From contig NZ_CP077604.1 of NCBI RefSeq assembly GCF_019048865.1, positions 3,844,001 to 3,908,000 of the forward strand: 64,000 nt of DNA, in the 5' to 3' direction. A program made the position numbers and the translations under genes. The DNA comes from Aquihabitans sp. G128 (GTDB lineage Bacteria > Actinomycetota > Acidimicrobiia > Acidimicrobiales > Iamiaceae). Shown piece after piece: positions 43,447 to 51,690 of the stretch. Below the pieces are notes generated by a model, which was not told the DNA's origin, searched no databases, and saw only the letters and a list, made by a program, of their open reading frames with translations. Position 1 is the first letter of the stretch, and every line of letters starts with the position of its first letter.

Positions 43447-44738
43447 GCCACCGCCATCGTTGCCGCTCGCCGGGCCGCCTGCCGACCCGCTTCGGCGCCG
43501 CTCGCGATCGCGGCGTCGGCGAGGAGGCCGACGGGACCGACCCAGTCGCCGGCGAGCAGGACGCCGGGTCGGTCGGCGGCCGAGGCTTCGGGGCGGCCGG
43601 AGAGCCCGCCGCCCTGGGCGGTGGGCAGGCCCCCGGTGACCACCATCTCGGCCAGGAAGCGCTCCTCGGCCACGTCGGCCTCGGCGACGCCCGCCTCGGC
43701 GGCGGCGGATCGGAGCCAGGCGCGCTGCGCCTTGGCGTCGAGCGCCTCGCCGGCGGCGTGGTTGCGCATCAGGTGCACGACCACCTGGCCGGGTGGGGCG
43801 AGCAGGGCGGGCGGGCAGTGGGTGCTGAGGTAGAGCGGCTCGCCCACGCCGAACACCACCGGGTGGGCCGGCGGGCGGCGCAGCCCCAGCTCGAGGCAGG
43901 CGGCGGTGACCGGCGGGCTGAGGTGGTCGGCGCCGACCAGCGGCGCACCGAGCAGGGCTTCGGCCGCGGAGGGGGTGCCGGTGGCCAGCACCACCGTCCG
44001 GGCCTGGAGGCGGTGGTCCACCGCCTCCACGGTGGCTGCGCCGTCCGCTCCGGCGGGGAGCACCGCCCGGGCGGCGACCGGGCGGACCTCGACGCCGGCG
44101 TCCCAGGCGGCCGCCCGCAGCTGGTCGACCAGGCTCTGGAAGCCGCCGTCGAGGTAGCGGACGCCGGGGGCCAGGGCGAGCTGCAGCTGGGCGACGAGGG
44201 CGCCGGCGTCGAGGTCGTCCAGGTCGGCGGCGTAGGTGGCGACCCGGGCCAGCATCCGGACCAGGTCGGCCGCCACCGGCGAGAGGCGCTGGTCGGCCAG
44301 GTAGGCGGCGAACGTCGTGCCGCTCAGAGCCGGGGCGTCGACCTTCGGGAGCCGGGCCAGGAGCCCGGCCAGGCGGACCTTGTCGCCCGGCCGCAGCAAC
44401 GAGGTCCGCAGCAGGGACATCGGCCCGCTGGGGAGGCGGTGCAGCCGGCCGTCGCGCCGCGCCATCGCCCGGCCCAGCGCCGGCGCTCCGCCCGCCGAGA
44501 GGTCGACGCCGAGCGCCTCCAGGGCCGGTCGGCCGGCGCCGCCCAGGTACAGCGCGCGTGGGCCCCGGTTGAAGCGGAACCCGCTGCGCTCGTCGACCCG
44601 GGCCCGCCCGCCGAGCGGGTGGGGCTCGAGCAGGACGGTCCGCCCGCCCGCTCGGGCCGCGGTGGTGGCGGCCACCAGGCCGGCCAGGCCGCCGCCCACC
44701 ACCAGGGTGTCGATGTCGGGTTCGCTCGTCGGGCCCAT
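43443..44738 (-). CDS. FAD-dependent oxidoreductase, phytoene desaturase/amine oxidase-like
   Basis: 431 residues from ATG 44738 after a CGAGGAGCG ribosome-binding site. The N-terminal dinucleotide fold is TLVVGGGLAGLVAATTAARA, with EPHPLGGRARV as the second FAD motif. The C-terminal GVLLAGDWVGPVGLLADAAI, SGAEAGRQAA, is the third. The family includes carotenoid desaturases and protoporphyrinogen oxidases; the substrate is not evident. It precedes the SigJ-type gene with a 4-bp overlap, a pairing seen in other actinobacteria. Confidence 0.85.
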   Translation of the reverse strand: MGPTSEPDIDTLVVGGGLAGLVAATTAARAGGRTVLLEPHPLGGRARVDERSGFRFNRGPRALYLGGAGRPALEALGVDLSAGGAPALGRAMARRDGRLHRLPSGPMSLLRTSLLRPGDKVRLAGLLARLPKVDAPALSGTTFAAYLADQRLSPVAADLVRMLARVATYAADLDDLDAGALVAQLQLALAPGVRYLDGGFQSLVDQLRAAAWDAGVEVRPVAARAVLPAGADGAATVEAVDHRLQARTVVLATGTPSAAEALLGAPLVGADHLSPPVTAACLELGLRRPPAHPVVFGVGEPLYLSTHCPPALLAPPGQVVVHLMRNHAAGEALDAKAQRAWLRSAAAEAGVAEADVAEERFLAEMVVTGGLPTAQGGGLSGRPEASAADRPGVLLAGDWVGPVGLLADAAIASGAEAGRQAARRAATMAVA

Positions 44739-44933
44739 GGGTCGCTCCTCGGGGTCGGGGTTCGCCGTCACGACGAGCGCCGCCCCCCGATCGTGACACC
44801 GACCCGCCACCCCGACCGGACCCGACCCCGCCCCACCAGCCCGTGCTGCGACCAGCGGCCCGATCTCCGGCTTCGGTCGCGGTCCCGGTCGCGCGCTCGG
44901 GACGCCGGGCCCGACGGGGTGGCGGGCGGCCGG

Positions 44934-44939
44934 TAACCT
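44934..44939 (+). promoter_or_regulatory. Leaderless-type -10 for truA
   Basis: TAACCT, 8 nt before GTG 44948; no Shine-Dalgarno is visible. Confidence 0.4.
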
Positions 44940-44947
44940 CCGGCGCC

Positions 44948-45772
44948 GTGACCCTGTTCGACCCCGCCGAGCTCACCGAGGGGCCGGTCGGCCCGCTGGT
45001 GCGGGTGCGGCTGGTGGTGGCCTACGACGGGGCGCCCTTCCACGGCTTCGCCGTCAACACGGGCGTGCGCACCGTGGCCGGGGTGCTCACCGACACCATC
45101 GGGACCGTGCTCGGGCACGCCGTCGAGCTCACCTGCGCCGGGCGCACCGACAAGGGCGTGCACGCCCGGGGCCAGGTCGTCACCTTCGATGCGGCACCCG
45201 AGCGCCTGGACCTGCCGGGCCTCATGCGGTCGGTCAACAAGATGTGCGGCCCGGCCATCGCCGTCACCGACGCCGCCCTGGTGGCCGACGACTTCGATGC
45301 CCGGTTCTCGGCGCGGGCTCGCCGCTACCGCTACCGCATCCTGAACCGCCCGGCACCGGACCCGTTCCAGGCCCACTTCGCCTGGCACGTCGACGAGCCG
45401 CTGTCGCTGCCGGCCATGGTCCTGGCCTGCGACCCGCTGATCGGCTCGCACGACTTCGCCGCCTTCTGCCGCCGGCCGAAGCGCCGCGACGGCGAGCAGG
45501 CCTCCTTGGTCCGCGACGTGACCGAGGCGGTCTGGCACGACGACGGGGGTGGGGACCTCCGCTTCGAGATCGAGGCCTCGTCGTTCTGCCACCAGATGGT
45601 CCGCTCGGTGGTCGGCACGCTGGTCGACGTGGGGCGGGGCAAGAAGCACGCCGGCGACGTGCTCGCCATCATCCGGTCGGGCGATCGCAACCGGGCCGGC
45701 GACCTCGCGCCGCCGCAGGGCCTCACGCTGTGGACCGTCCGGTACGACGGTTGGGACTCCGCCCCCGGCTGA
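44948..45772 (+). CDS. truA: tRNA pseudouridine(38-40) synthase
   Basis: 274 residues from GTG 44948. The catalytic Asp is in CAGRTDKGVHARGQVV. RVRLVVAYDGAPFHGFAVN opens the fold, RYRYRILNRPAPDPF is a conserved strand, and FCHQMVRSVVGTLVDVGRGK lies near the end. It makes pseudouridine in the anticodon arm of many tRNAs. It usually follows rplQ directly; here the sigJ pair separates them. Confidence 0.95.
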   Translation: MTLFDPAELTEGPVGPLVRVRLVVAYDGAPFHGFAVNTGVRTVAGVLTDTIGTVLGHAVELTCAGRTDKGVHARGQVVTFDAAPERLDLPGLMRSVNKMCGPAIAVTDAALVADDFDARFSARARRYRYRILNRPAPDPFQAHFAWHVDEPLSLPAMVLACDPLIGSHDFAAFCRRPKRRDGEQASLVRDVTEAVWHDDGGGDLRFEIEASSFCHQMVRSVVGTLVDVGRGKKHAGDVLAIIRSGDRNRAGDLAPPQGLTLWTVRYDGWDSAPG

Positions 45773-45806
45773 CCACCGACGTCGGTTCGGGCGGCTCGCC
45801 GCCACG

Positions 45807-45836
45807 TTGACGGGCCTCGGGCCGCCACCCCATACT
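45807..45836 (+). promoter_or_regulatory. Sigma-70 promoter for the LLM flavin monooxygenase gene
   Basis: TTGACG (45807-45812), an 18-nt spacer and CATACT (45831-45836), 58 nt before the ATG at 45895. This is one of the best matches to the consensus in the window. Confidence 0.6.
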
Positions 45837-45894
45837 CGCCCGATCCGGTCGGGCTCCGCGCCCGCAGCGGCCGGACCGAGTTGAGGGGAAGCGC

Positions 45895-47067
45895 ATGTCG
45901 ATCGTGTTCCACTGGTTCCTGCCGACCAACGGGGACGGGCGGCGCCTGGTCGAGCCCGAGCCACCCGTGCCCGGCGTGGCCGGCGGCAGCCGGCCCGCCA
46001 CGCTCAGCTACCTCACCCAGATCACCGCCGCCGCCGAGGACCTCGGCTTCGAGGGCGCCCTCACCCCGGCCGGGCCCTGGTGCGACGACGCGTGGATCAC
46101 CACCATGGCGCTGGCCCAGCGGACCCGGCGGCTCAAGTTCCTGGTGGCGTTCCGACCCGGGGTCACCTCGCCGACGCTCGCCGCCCAGATGTCGGCGTCG
46201 TACCAGTTCCACAGCGGCGGCCGCCTCCTCCTCAACGTCGTCACCGGTGGCGACTCCGCCGAGCAGCACTCCTACGGCGACTGGCTGGGCAAGGACGACC
46301 GCTACGTGCGCTGTGGCGAGTTCCTCGACGTCGTCCGGGGCCTGTGGGCCGGTGAGGTCGTCGACTACGACGGCACCCACATCAAGGTCGAGGGCGGTGC
46401 GCTCGGCCGCCAGCCCGACCCGGTGCCGCCCGTGTACTTCGCCGGCTCGTCGCCACCGGCCCTCGCCATCGCCGCCAAGCACGCCGACGTCTACCTGACC
46501 TGGGGCGAGCCGCCGGAGCAGGTGGCCGAGAAGCTCGACCGGGTGCGCGCCCTGGCCGCCGCCGAGGGGCGCACCATCCGGTTCGGCATCCGGCTCCACG
46601 TGGTCAGCCGGGATCGCGCCGAGGACGCGTGGGCGGCGGCGAACGCGCTGCTCGACGGGATCAGCGACGAGGAGATCGCCAAGGTCCACGCCCGGATGGC
46701 CACCACCGAGTCCGAGGGCCAGAAGCGGATGCTCGCCCTCCACGGCGGCACGCGGGACGACCTCGAGATCGCCCCGAACCTGTGGGCCGGCGTCGGCCTG
46801 GCCCGCGGCGGGGCCGGCACCGCGCTGGTGGGGAGCCACACCGAGGTGGCGGACCGGATCGAGGAGTACCGGGCCATCGGCATCGACGAGTTCATCCTCT
46901 CGGGCTACCCGCACCTCGAGGAGCTCTACTGGTTCGGGGAGGGCGTGCTGCCGGTGCTCGAGGGGCGGGGCTCCTGGGTGCGGCCCGAGGCCGCCGCCGA
47001 GGGGATGCACACCGGCACCGTCGCCCAGGGCGGCGTGGCGTTCGGCGTGGTGCCCGACCGGCGCTGA
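45895..47067 (+). CDS. ssuD: LLM-class FMN-dependent monooxygenase, alkanesulfonate monooxygenase-like
   Basis: 390 residues from ATG 45895 after TTGAGGGGAAG. FHWFLPTNGDGR starts the TIM barrel. RRLKFLVAFRPGVTSPTLAA, QMSASYQFHSGGRLLLNVVT and GGDSAEQHSYGDWLGKDDRY are SsuD-type blocks. HADVYLTWGEPPEQV and LVGSHTEVADRIEEY complete the family pattern. SsuD uses FMNH2 and O2 to release sulfite from alkanesulfonates. No ssu transporter or flavin reductase is near, so the substrate is unconfirmed. Confidence 0.85.
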   Translation: MSIVFHWFLPTNGDGRRLVEPEPPVPGVAGGSRPATLSYLTQITAAAEDLGFEGALTPAGPWCDDAWITTMALAQRTRRLKFLVAFRPGVTSPTLAAQMSASYQFHSGGRLLLNVVTGGDSAEQHSYGDWLGKDDRYVRCGEFLDVVRGLWAGEVVDYDGTHIKVEGGALGRQPDPVPPVYFAGSSPPALAIAAKHADVYLTWGEPPEQVAEKLDRVRALAAAEGRTIRFGIRLHVVSRDRAEDAWAAANALLDGISDEEIAKVHARMATTESEGQKRMLALHGGTRDDLEIAPNLWAGVGLARGGAGTALVGSHTEVADRIEEYRAIGIDEFILSGYPHLEELYWFGEGVLPVLEGRGSWVRPEAAAEGMHTGTVAQGGVAFGVVPDRR

Positions 47068-47080
47068 ACGCTCCGCCCCG

Positions 47081-47335
47081 TCAGGGGCGGCCGGGCTTGC
47101 GGGCCACCGGGACGCCGGGTGCCGAGAAGCCCACGCGCTTGTGGGACCCGTCGCAGCTCGGCTTGTCCGCCGAGTGGCCGCACCGGCAGAGGAAGAGGCG
47201 CTGGGCGGGCTCGACGGTGCCGTCCGGCCGGGTCAGCCCGACCGGGCCGTCGACCACCAGCGGCCCGTCGGCGCGAGGCGTCACGGTGACGGCGGTGGTC
47301 ACCGCCGCCTCGTCGGCATCGTCGCTGCTGGGCAC
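47081..47335 (-). CDS. CDGSH iron-sulfur domain protein
   Basis: 84 residues from GTG 47335, which has GGAGG 8 nt upstream; GTG 47371 would add 12 residues. LFLCRCGHSADKPSCDGSHK supplies the three Cys and one His that hold a [2Fe-2S] cluster in mitoNEET-like proteins. The N-terminal part (VVDGPVGLTRPDGTVEPAQR) is a small beta segment often seen with bacterial CDGSH domains. Role in the cell unknown; probably redox sensing or electron transfer. Confidence 0.9.
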   Translation of the reverse strand: MPSSDDADEAAVTTAVTVTPRADGPLVVDGPVGLTRPDGTVEPAQRLFLCRCGHSADKPSCDGSHKRVGFSAPGVPVARKPGRP

Positions 47336-47404
47336 GGTCGGCTCCTCCTCGGTGGTCGACGCAGGGCGCACGGTAGCGAGCGCCGGTCCCGCTTCGGCGC
47401 CCGG

Positions 47405-47905
47405 TCAGTGGCCGTGGTCGTCGCCGGCGTCATCGGCGTCGCTCTCGACCTGGGCCACCCACCACCGGCCGTCGACCTGCACCACCTCCACGTCCTCGCC
47501 GTAGCTGCCGTCGGCGGCCTCCACGCGGAACCAGGTGCCGGTGGGGCGGTCGAGCGCCGTCACCTGCGCGCCGGTGTAGATCCGCCGGCTCCGGGCCTTG
47601 GTGGCGGCGTCGGCATCGGCCACCACGCTGCTGGTGGCCCGCTCGCAGTACCCCTCGGCGTCGGTGTCGTCGTAGGCCGCCATCTCCGCCCGCTTCGACG
47701 GGGTGAACAGCTCGCAGGTGCCCGCGAGGTCGTAGCGCTTCGAGGCGGCCACGTGGAGCTCCACCACCCCTCGAGCCGAGGCTGCGCCGCCGGGATCGTC
47801 GCCGTCGCTGCCGCCCCCGCAGGCGGTCGCACCGAGGCCCAGCACGAGGAGGGCGACGGCCGTGGCGGTGCGTCGGCGTGGTCGGGTGGGCGGGTTGGGG
47901 GACAA
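47405..47905 (-). CDS. Predicted secreted lipoprotein of unknown function
   Basis: 166 residues from TTG 47905, chosen for its GGAGG at 7-nt spacing. The signal is RPRRRTATAVALLVLGLG, then the lipobox LGATAC with the lipidated Cys near residue 29 and a Gly/Ser/Asp-rich linker. The mature domain (about 45-155) resembles small NTF2-like or SH3-like extracellular domains: VVELHVAASKRYDLAGTCEL and VVQVDGRWWVAQV. It ends in an acidic His-containing tail. Function not recognised. Confidence 0.7.
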   Translation of the reverse strand: MSPNPPTRPRRRTATAVALLVLGLGATACGGGSDGDDPGGAASARGVVELHVAASKRYDLAGTCELFTPSKRAEMAAYDDTDAEGYCERATSSVVADADAATKARSRRIYTGAQVTALDRPTGTWFRVEAADGSYGEDVEVVQVDGRWWVAQVESDADDAGDDHGH

Positions 47906-47950
47906 GCAGGACCCTCCGTGCGGTCCCCGCCGAGGCTAGGCGCCGCCGCC

Positions 47951-49165
47951 CTACAGCTGCTCGACCTGGTAGCCGGCGGCTCGCAACCGGTCGAGGACCT
48001 CCAGGCGGTGGGCGGGGTCCCGCGTCTCGAGGGTGAAGAGCAGCTCCACCTCGTCGGGGCCCACCCGCACGCCCTGGCGGTGGTGCTCGATGTCGAGGAT
48101 GTTCAGCCCCGTCTCGGCCACCGAGCGCACGATGAGCGAGAGGGCGCCGGGCTGGTCGGGCACCACGATGCGCAGCCGGAGGTAGCGGCCGACGGCGGTG
48201 AGGCCGTGCTCGATGAGGTGGGAGAGCATGAGCGGGTCGACGTTGCCGCCGGACAGGATGGCGACCGCCGGGTCGGTGCCCGCGACGCGACCGGCGAGCA
48301 GGGCGGCCAGGCCCACGACGCCCGAGGGCTCCACCACCTGCTTGGCCCGCTCGAGCAGCAGCAGGAGGGCCGTGGCGATCTCGTGGTCGGTCACCGAGAT
48401 CACGTCGTCGACCAGGGCGTGGGCGTGGGCCAGGGTGAGGGCGGAGGGCGACTTGATGGCGATGCCGTCGGCGATGGTGCGCACGGGGTGGAAGCCGGTG
48501 GGGGCGAAGGCGTCGAGCGAGGCCCGCATGGACGCCGCGCCGGCCGCCTCCACGCCGATGATGCGCACCCCGGGCCGTCGAGCTCGGAGGGCGACCGCCA
48601 CCCCGGCGAGCAGGCCGCCACCGCCGACGGGCACCAGCACCACCCCGGCGTCGGGCGCCTCCTCGGCCAGCTCCAGGCCGAGCGTGCCCTGGCCGGCGAT
48701 GATGGCCGGGTGGTCGAACGGGGGCACGAAGCGGGCGCCGTGCTCGGCGGCCCACGCCTTGGCCTCCTGGATGCAGTCGTCGACGAGGACGTGGCCGAGC
48801 CGGACCTCGGCGCCGTAGGCCTTGGTGGCCTGGACCTTCGGGATGGGCGCGGCGGCGGGCATGAAGATGACCGAGCGCTTGCCGAGGAGGGTGGCGGCCA
48901 GGGCCACCCCCTGGGCGTGGTTGCCGGCCGATGCCGCCACCACCAGGTCCTCCTCCGCCGGCAGGTGCGAGAGCAGGTGGTAGGCGCCGCGGATCTTGAA
49001 CGAGCCGGTCCGCTGGCGGTGCTCGGTCTTGAGCAGGACCTCCCGGCCGCAGAGCCGGGAGAGGGTCTCGGTGGGCTCGGTGGGGGTGGGGCGGAGGATG
49101 CCGGCCAGCCCCGCACGGGCCTGTTCGATCTCGGCCACCTGGACCAACGCGACGTCGTCGCTCAT
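47951..49165 (-). CDS. ilvA: Threonine ammonia-lyase with ACT domain
   Basis: 404 residues. The PLP lysine is in RTGSFKIRGAYHLLSH. SAGNHAQGVALAA and PVGGGGLLAGVAVALRA bind the PLP phosphate and the substrate. A C-terminal ACT-like domain starts near residue 330 (LRIVVPDQPGALSLIVRSVA). It converts threonine to 2-oxobutyrate and ammonia. The length and single ACT domain resemble the TdcB/short IlvA class rather than the 510-residue two-ACT enzyme. A leaderless-type -10 precedes ATG 49165. Confidence 0.9.
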   Translation of the reverse strand: MSDDVALVQVAEIEQARAGLAGILRPTPTEPTETLSRLCGREVLLKTEHRQRTGSFKIRGAYHLLSHLPAEEDLVVAASAGNHAQGVALAATLLGKRSVIFMPAAAPIPKVQATKAYGAEVRLGHVLVDDCIQEAKAWAAEHGARFVPPFDHPAIIAGQGTLGLELAEEAPDAGVVLVPVGGGGLLAGVAVALRARRPGVRIIGVEAAGAASMRASLDAFAPTGFHPVRTIADGIAIKSPSALTLAHAHALVDDVISVTDHEIATALLLLLERAKQVVEPSGVVGLAALLAGRVAGTDPAVAILSGGNVDPLMLSHLIEHGLTAVGRYLRLRIVVPDQPGALSLIVRSVAETGLNILDIEHHRQGVRVGPDEVELLFTLETRDPAHRLEVLDRLRAAGYQVEQL

Positions 49166-49172
49166 GGGCCCG

Positions 49173-49178
49173 ACCCTA
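49173..49178 (-). promoter_or_regulatory. Leaderless-type -10 for ilvA
   Basis: TAGGGT on the minus strand, 7 nt before ATG 49165. Confidence 0.4.
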
Positions 49179-49266
49179 GGACCGGCCCTCGCCGGGTGCT
49201 CGGAGAAGCTCGACCCGCGCCCACGCGCCCGGCACCGTCCCCCACCCGACGCGCTCCGCCTGCTAT

Positions 49267-49296
49267 TTGCTCCGCTCGGGCGGCGGGCCGTAACGT
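49267..49296 (+). promoter_or_regulatory. Sigma-70 promoter for rplM-rpsI
   Basis: TTGCTC (49267-49272), an 18-nt spacer and TAACGT (49291-49296), about 75 nt before GTG 49373. This gives rplM its own promoter away from truA. Confidence 0.5.
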
Positions 49297-49372
49297 GTCA
49301 ACCCGGCCCTGAGGCCCGTCTCACGACGCGTCCTCCGGGGTCCCCGAGAAGTTTGAACCAAGGAATCGTCGC

Positions 49373-49822
49373 GTGGCCACCTACACCCCGAAAATCTCCG
49401 AGATCGAGCGTGCCTGGGTGCTCATCGACGCCGAGGGCCTCGTCCTCGGTCGTCTGGCCACCGAGGTGGCGCACATCCTCCGGGGCAAGCACAAGCCCAC
49501 CTTCGCCCCCCACATCGACACCGGTGACCACGTCGTGATCATCAACGCCGACAAGGTCGTCCTCACCTCGGACAAGGGCGCCAAGAAGCGGATCTACCGC
49601 CACTCCGGGTTCCCGGGCGGCATCTCGTCGGAGACCTACGACACCTTCCTCGGCCGCAAGCCCGCCGACGCGGTGCGCAACACCATCCGCGGCATGCTGC
49701 CCCACAACCGCCTCGGTGCGGCCCAGCTCAAGAAGCTGAAGGTCTACGCCGGCCCCACCCACCCGCACGCTGCCCAGCAGCCGCAGACGCTCGAGCTGGC
49801 TCACGCCCGCCGCAGCGCGTAG
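49373..49822 (+). CDS. rplM: 50S ribosomal protein L13
   Basis: 149 residues from GTG 49373 ([19 protein letters not shown]). [40 protein letters not shown] and [20 protein letters not shown] are hallmarks. It is an early 50S assembly protein. It is followed 13 bp later by rpsI. Confidence 0.98.
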   Translation: MATYTPKISEIERAWVLIDAEGLVLGRLATEVAHILRGKHKPTFAPHIDTGDHVVIINADKVVLTSDKGAKKRIYRHSGFPGGISSETYDTFLGRKPADAVRNTIRGMLPHNRLGAAQLKKLKVYAGPTHPHAAQQPQTLELAHARRSA

Positions 49823-49835
49823 GAGAAGCAGTCTC

Positions 49836-50228
49836 GTGAGCAAGCCACTGGTGCAGTCCACCGGCCGCCGCAAGGAAGCCGTCGCCCGAGTCCGTCTGCG
49901 TGACGGCGAGGGCAAGATCACGATCAACGGCCGTGACGTGGAGGACTTCTTCCCGAACCCCACGCACCGCATGATCCTCTCCGAGCCCCTGCGCCTCACG
50001 CAGCTCGAGGAGACCTACGACGTCGACGTCACCATGCACGGTGGCGGCGTCACCGGCCAGGCCGGCGCCCTGCGCCTCGGCATCGCCCGTGGCCTCATCG
50101 AGCTCGACCCCGAGCTGCGGGCCGTGCTCAAGCGGGCCGGGTTCCTCACCCGTGACGACCGCAAGAAGGAATCCAAGAAGTACGGCCTCAAGAAGGCCCG
50201 CAAGGCCCCGCAGTACTCCAAGCGCTAG
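49836..50228 (+). CDS. rpsI: 30S ribosomal protein S9
   Basis: 130 residues from GTG 49836 after [48 protein letters not shown] and the C-terminal basic tail ending KAPQYSKR, which reaches P-site tRNA, are all present. Length is typical. Confidence 0.98.
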   Translation: MSKPLVQSTGRRKEAVARVRLRDGEGKITINGRDVEDFFPNPTHRMILSEPLRLTQLEETYDVDVTMHGGGVTGQAGALRLGIARGLIELDPELRAVLKRAGFLTRDDRKKESKKYGLKKARKAPQYSKR

Positions 50229-50271
50229 CTGGTCGGGGCTCCGCCCCACCGCTCGCCCGCAATCGCCGACC

Positions 50272-50307
50272 TGGCGTGTGGCCCCACTACGGTGCGGCCG
50301 CACGCCA
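50272..50307 (+). terminator. Hairpin downstream of rpsI
   Basis: 12-bp imperfect stem TGGCGTGTGGCC/GGCCGCACGCCA (one mismatch) with a 12-nt loop, followed by GTCGCCGTTTTCG. It probably ends the rplM-rpsI transcript or attenuates entry into glmM. Confidence 0.45.
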
Positions 50308-50339
50308 GTCGCCGTTTTCGCCCGAGGTCCGCAGCTCCC

Positions 50340-51684
50340 ATGACGTTGAAGTTCGGCACCGACGGGGTGCGCGGGGTGGCCAACCGGGAGCTCACGCCCG
50401 AGCTCGCCCTCACCCTGGGGCGCGCTGCGGCGCGGGTGCTGGGCGGCGACCGCTGGGTGATCGGCAGCGACACGCGGCGCTCGGGGCCGCTGCTCGCCGC
50501 GGCGCTGGCGTCGGGCCTCGCCTCCGAGGGCGTCGAGGTGGTCGACCTCGGCGTGCTGCCCACGCCGGCGGTGGCCCGCGTGTCGGCGGTCGACGGCGTC
50601 CCCGCGGCGGTGATCTCGGCGTCGCACAACCCGTTCGGCGACAACGGCATCAAGCTGTTCGCCGCCGGCGGGTCCAAGCTCTCCGACGAGGTCGAGGAGT
50701 CCCTCGAGGCCGAGCTGGCCGCCCTCAACGCCCACGGCGACCCCCGGCCCCGCCCCGAGGGCGCCGACGTCGGGACCCTCACCAGCGATGCCACCGGGGC
50801 CGACCGCTACGTCGCCCACCTGGTGGGCTCGGTGCTCGAGGGGCGTCGGCTCGACGGCCTGCGCATCGTGGTCGACACCGCCAACGGCGCGGCGTCACGC
50901 CTGGCCCTCCCGGTCCTCACCGCCCTCGGCGCCACGGCCACCGCCATCCACGACCAGCCCGACGGCCGGAACATCAACGACCGGTGTGGCTCGACCTACC
51001 CCGAGGACCTGCAGCGGGCGGTGCTCGCCGAGGGGGCCGACCTCGGCCTGGCGTTCGACGGGGATGCCGATCGGGTGCTGGCGGTCGATGCCGAGGGCGC
51101 CCTGGTCGACGGTGACCAGATCATCGCCGTGTGCGCCATCGACCGGCGCGCGCGGCACGCTGCCGCACGACACCGTGGTGGTGACGGTCATGAGCAACCT
51201 CGGCTTCCGCCAGGGCATGGCCCGCCACGGCATCACCGTGCTCGACACCGCGGTCGGCGACCGGTACGTGCTCGAGGCGCTCGACCGGGGCGGCCTCTCG
51301 CTGGGCGGCGAGCAGTCCGGCCACGTCATCTTCCGAGACCTCGCCTCCACCGGCGACGGGCTCCTCACGGGCCTGTTCCTGGCCGACCTGGTGGTGCGGT
51401 CCGGCCGACCGCTGGCGGACCTGGCGGCCGACGCCATGGTGCGGCTGCCGCAGGTCCTCGTGAACGTGCGCACGGCGCGGCGCGACCCCGCCCTGCTCGA
51501 CCGGCTCGCACCCGACGTCGCGGCGCTCGAGGCCCGCCTCGGCGACCGAGGCCGGGTGCTGCTGCGCGCCAGCGGCACCGAGCCCCTGGTGCGGGTGATG
51601 GTCGAGGCGCCCACCGACGCCGAGGCGCGGTCCGAGGCCGAGGCCCTGGCCGCCGCGGTCGAGCGGGCCGCCGCGACCGGCTGA
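50340..51684 (+). CDS. glmM: Phosphoglucosamine mutase (one frameshift)
   Basis: About 448 residues from ATG 50340 once one extra base in the GCGCGCG run near 51150 is removed. The start MTLKFGTDGVRGVAN is typical. The phosphoserine loop is ISASHNPFGDNGIKLF, the metal loop is AFDGDADRVLAVD, the sugar loop is GGEQSGHVIF and the phosphate loop is LRASGTEPLVRVMV. It converts glucosamine-6-phosphate to glucosamine-1-phosphate for peptidoglycan. It is normally essential, so the frameshift is probably a sequence error. It is near the GlmS-like gene. Confidence 0.92.
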
Positions 51685-51690
51685 GGCGGG

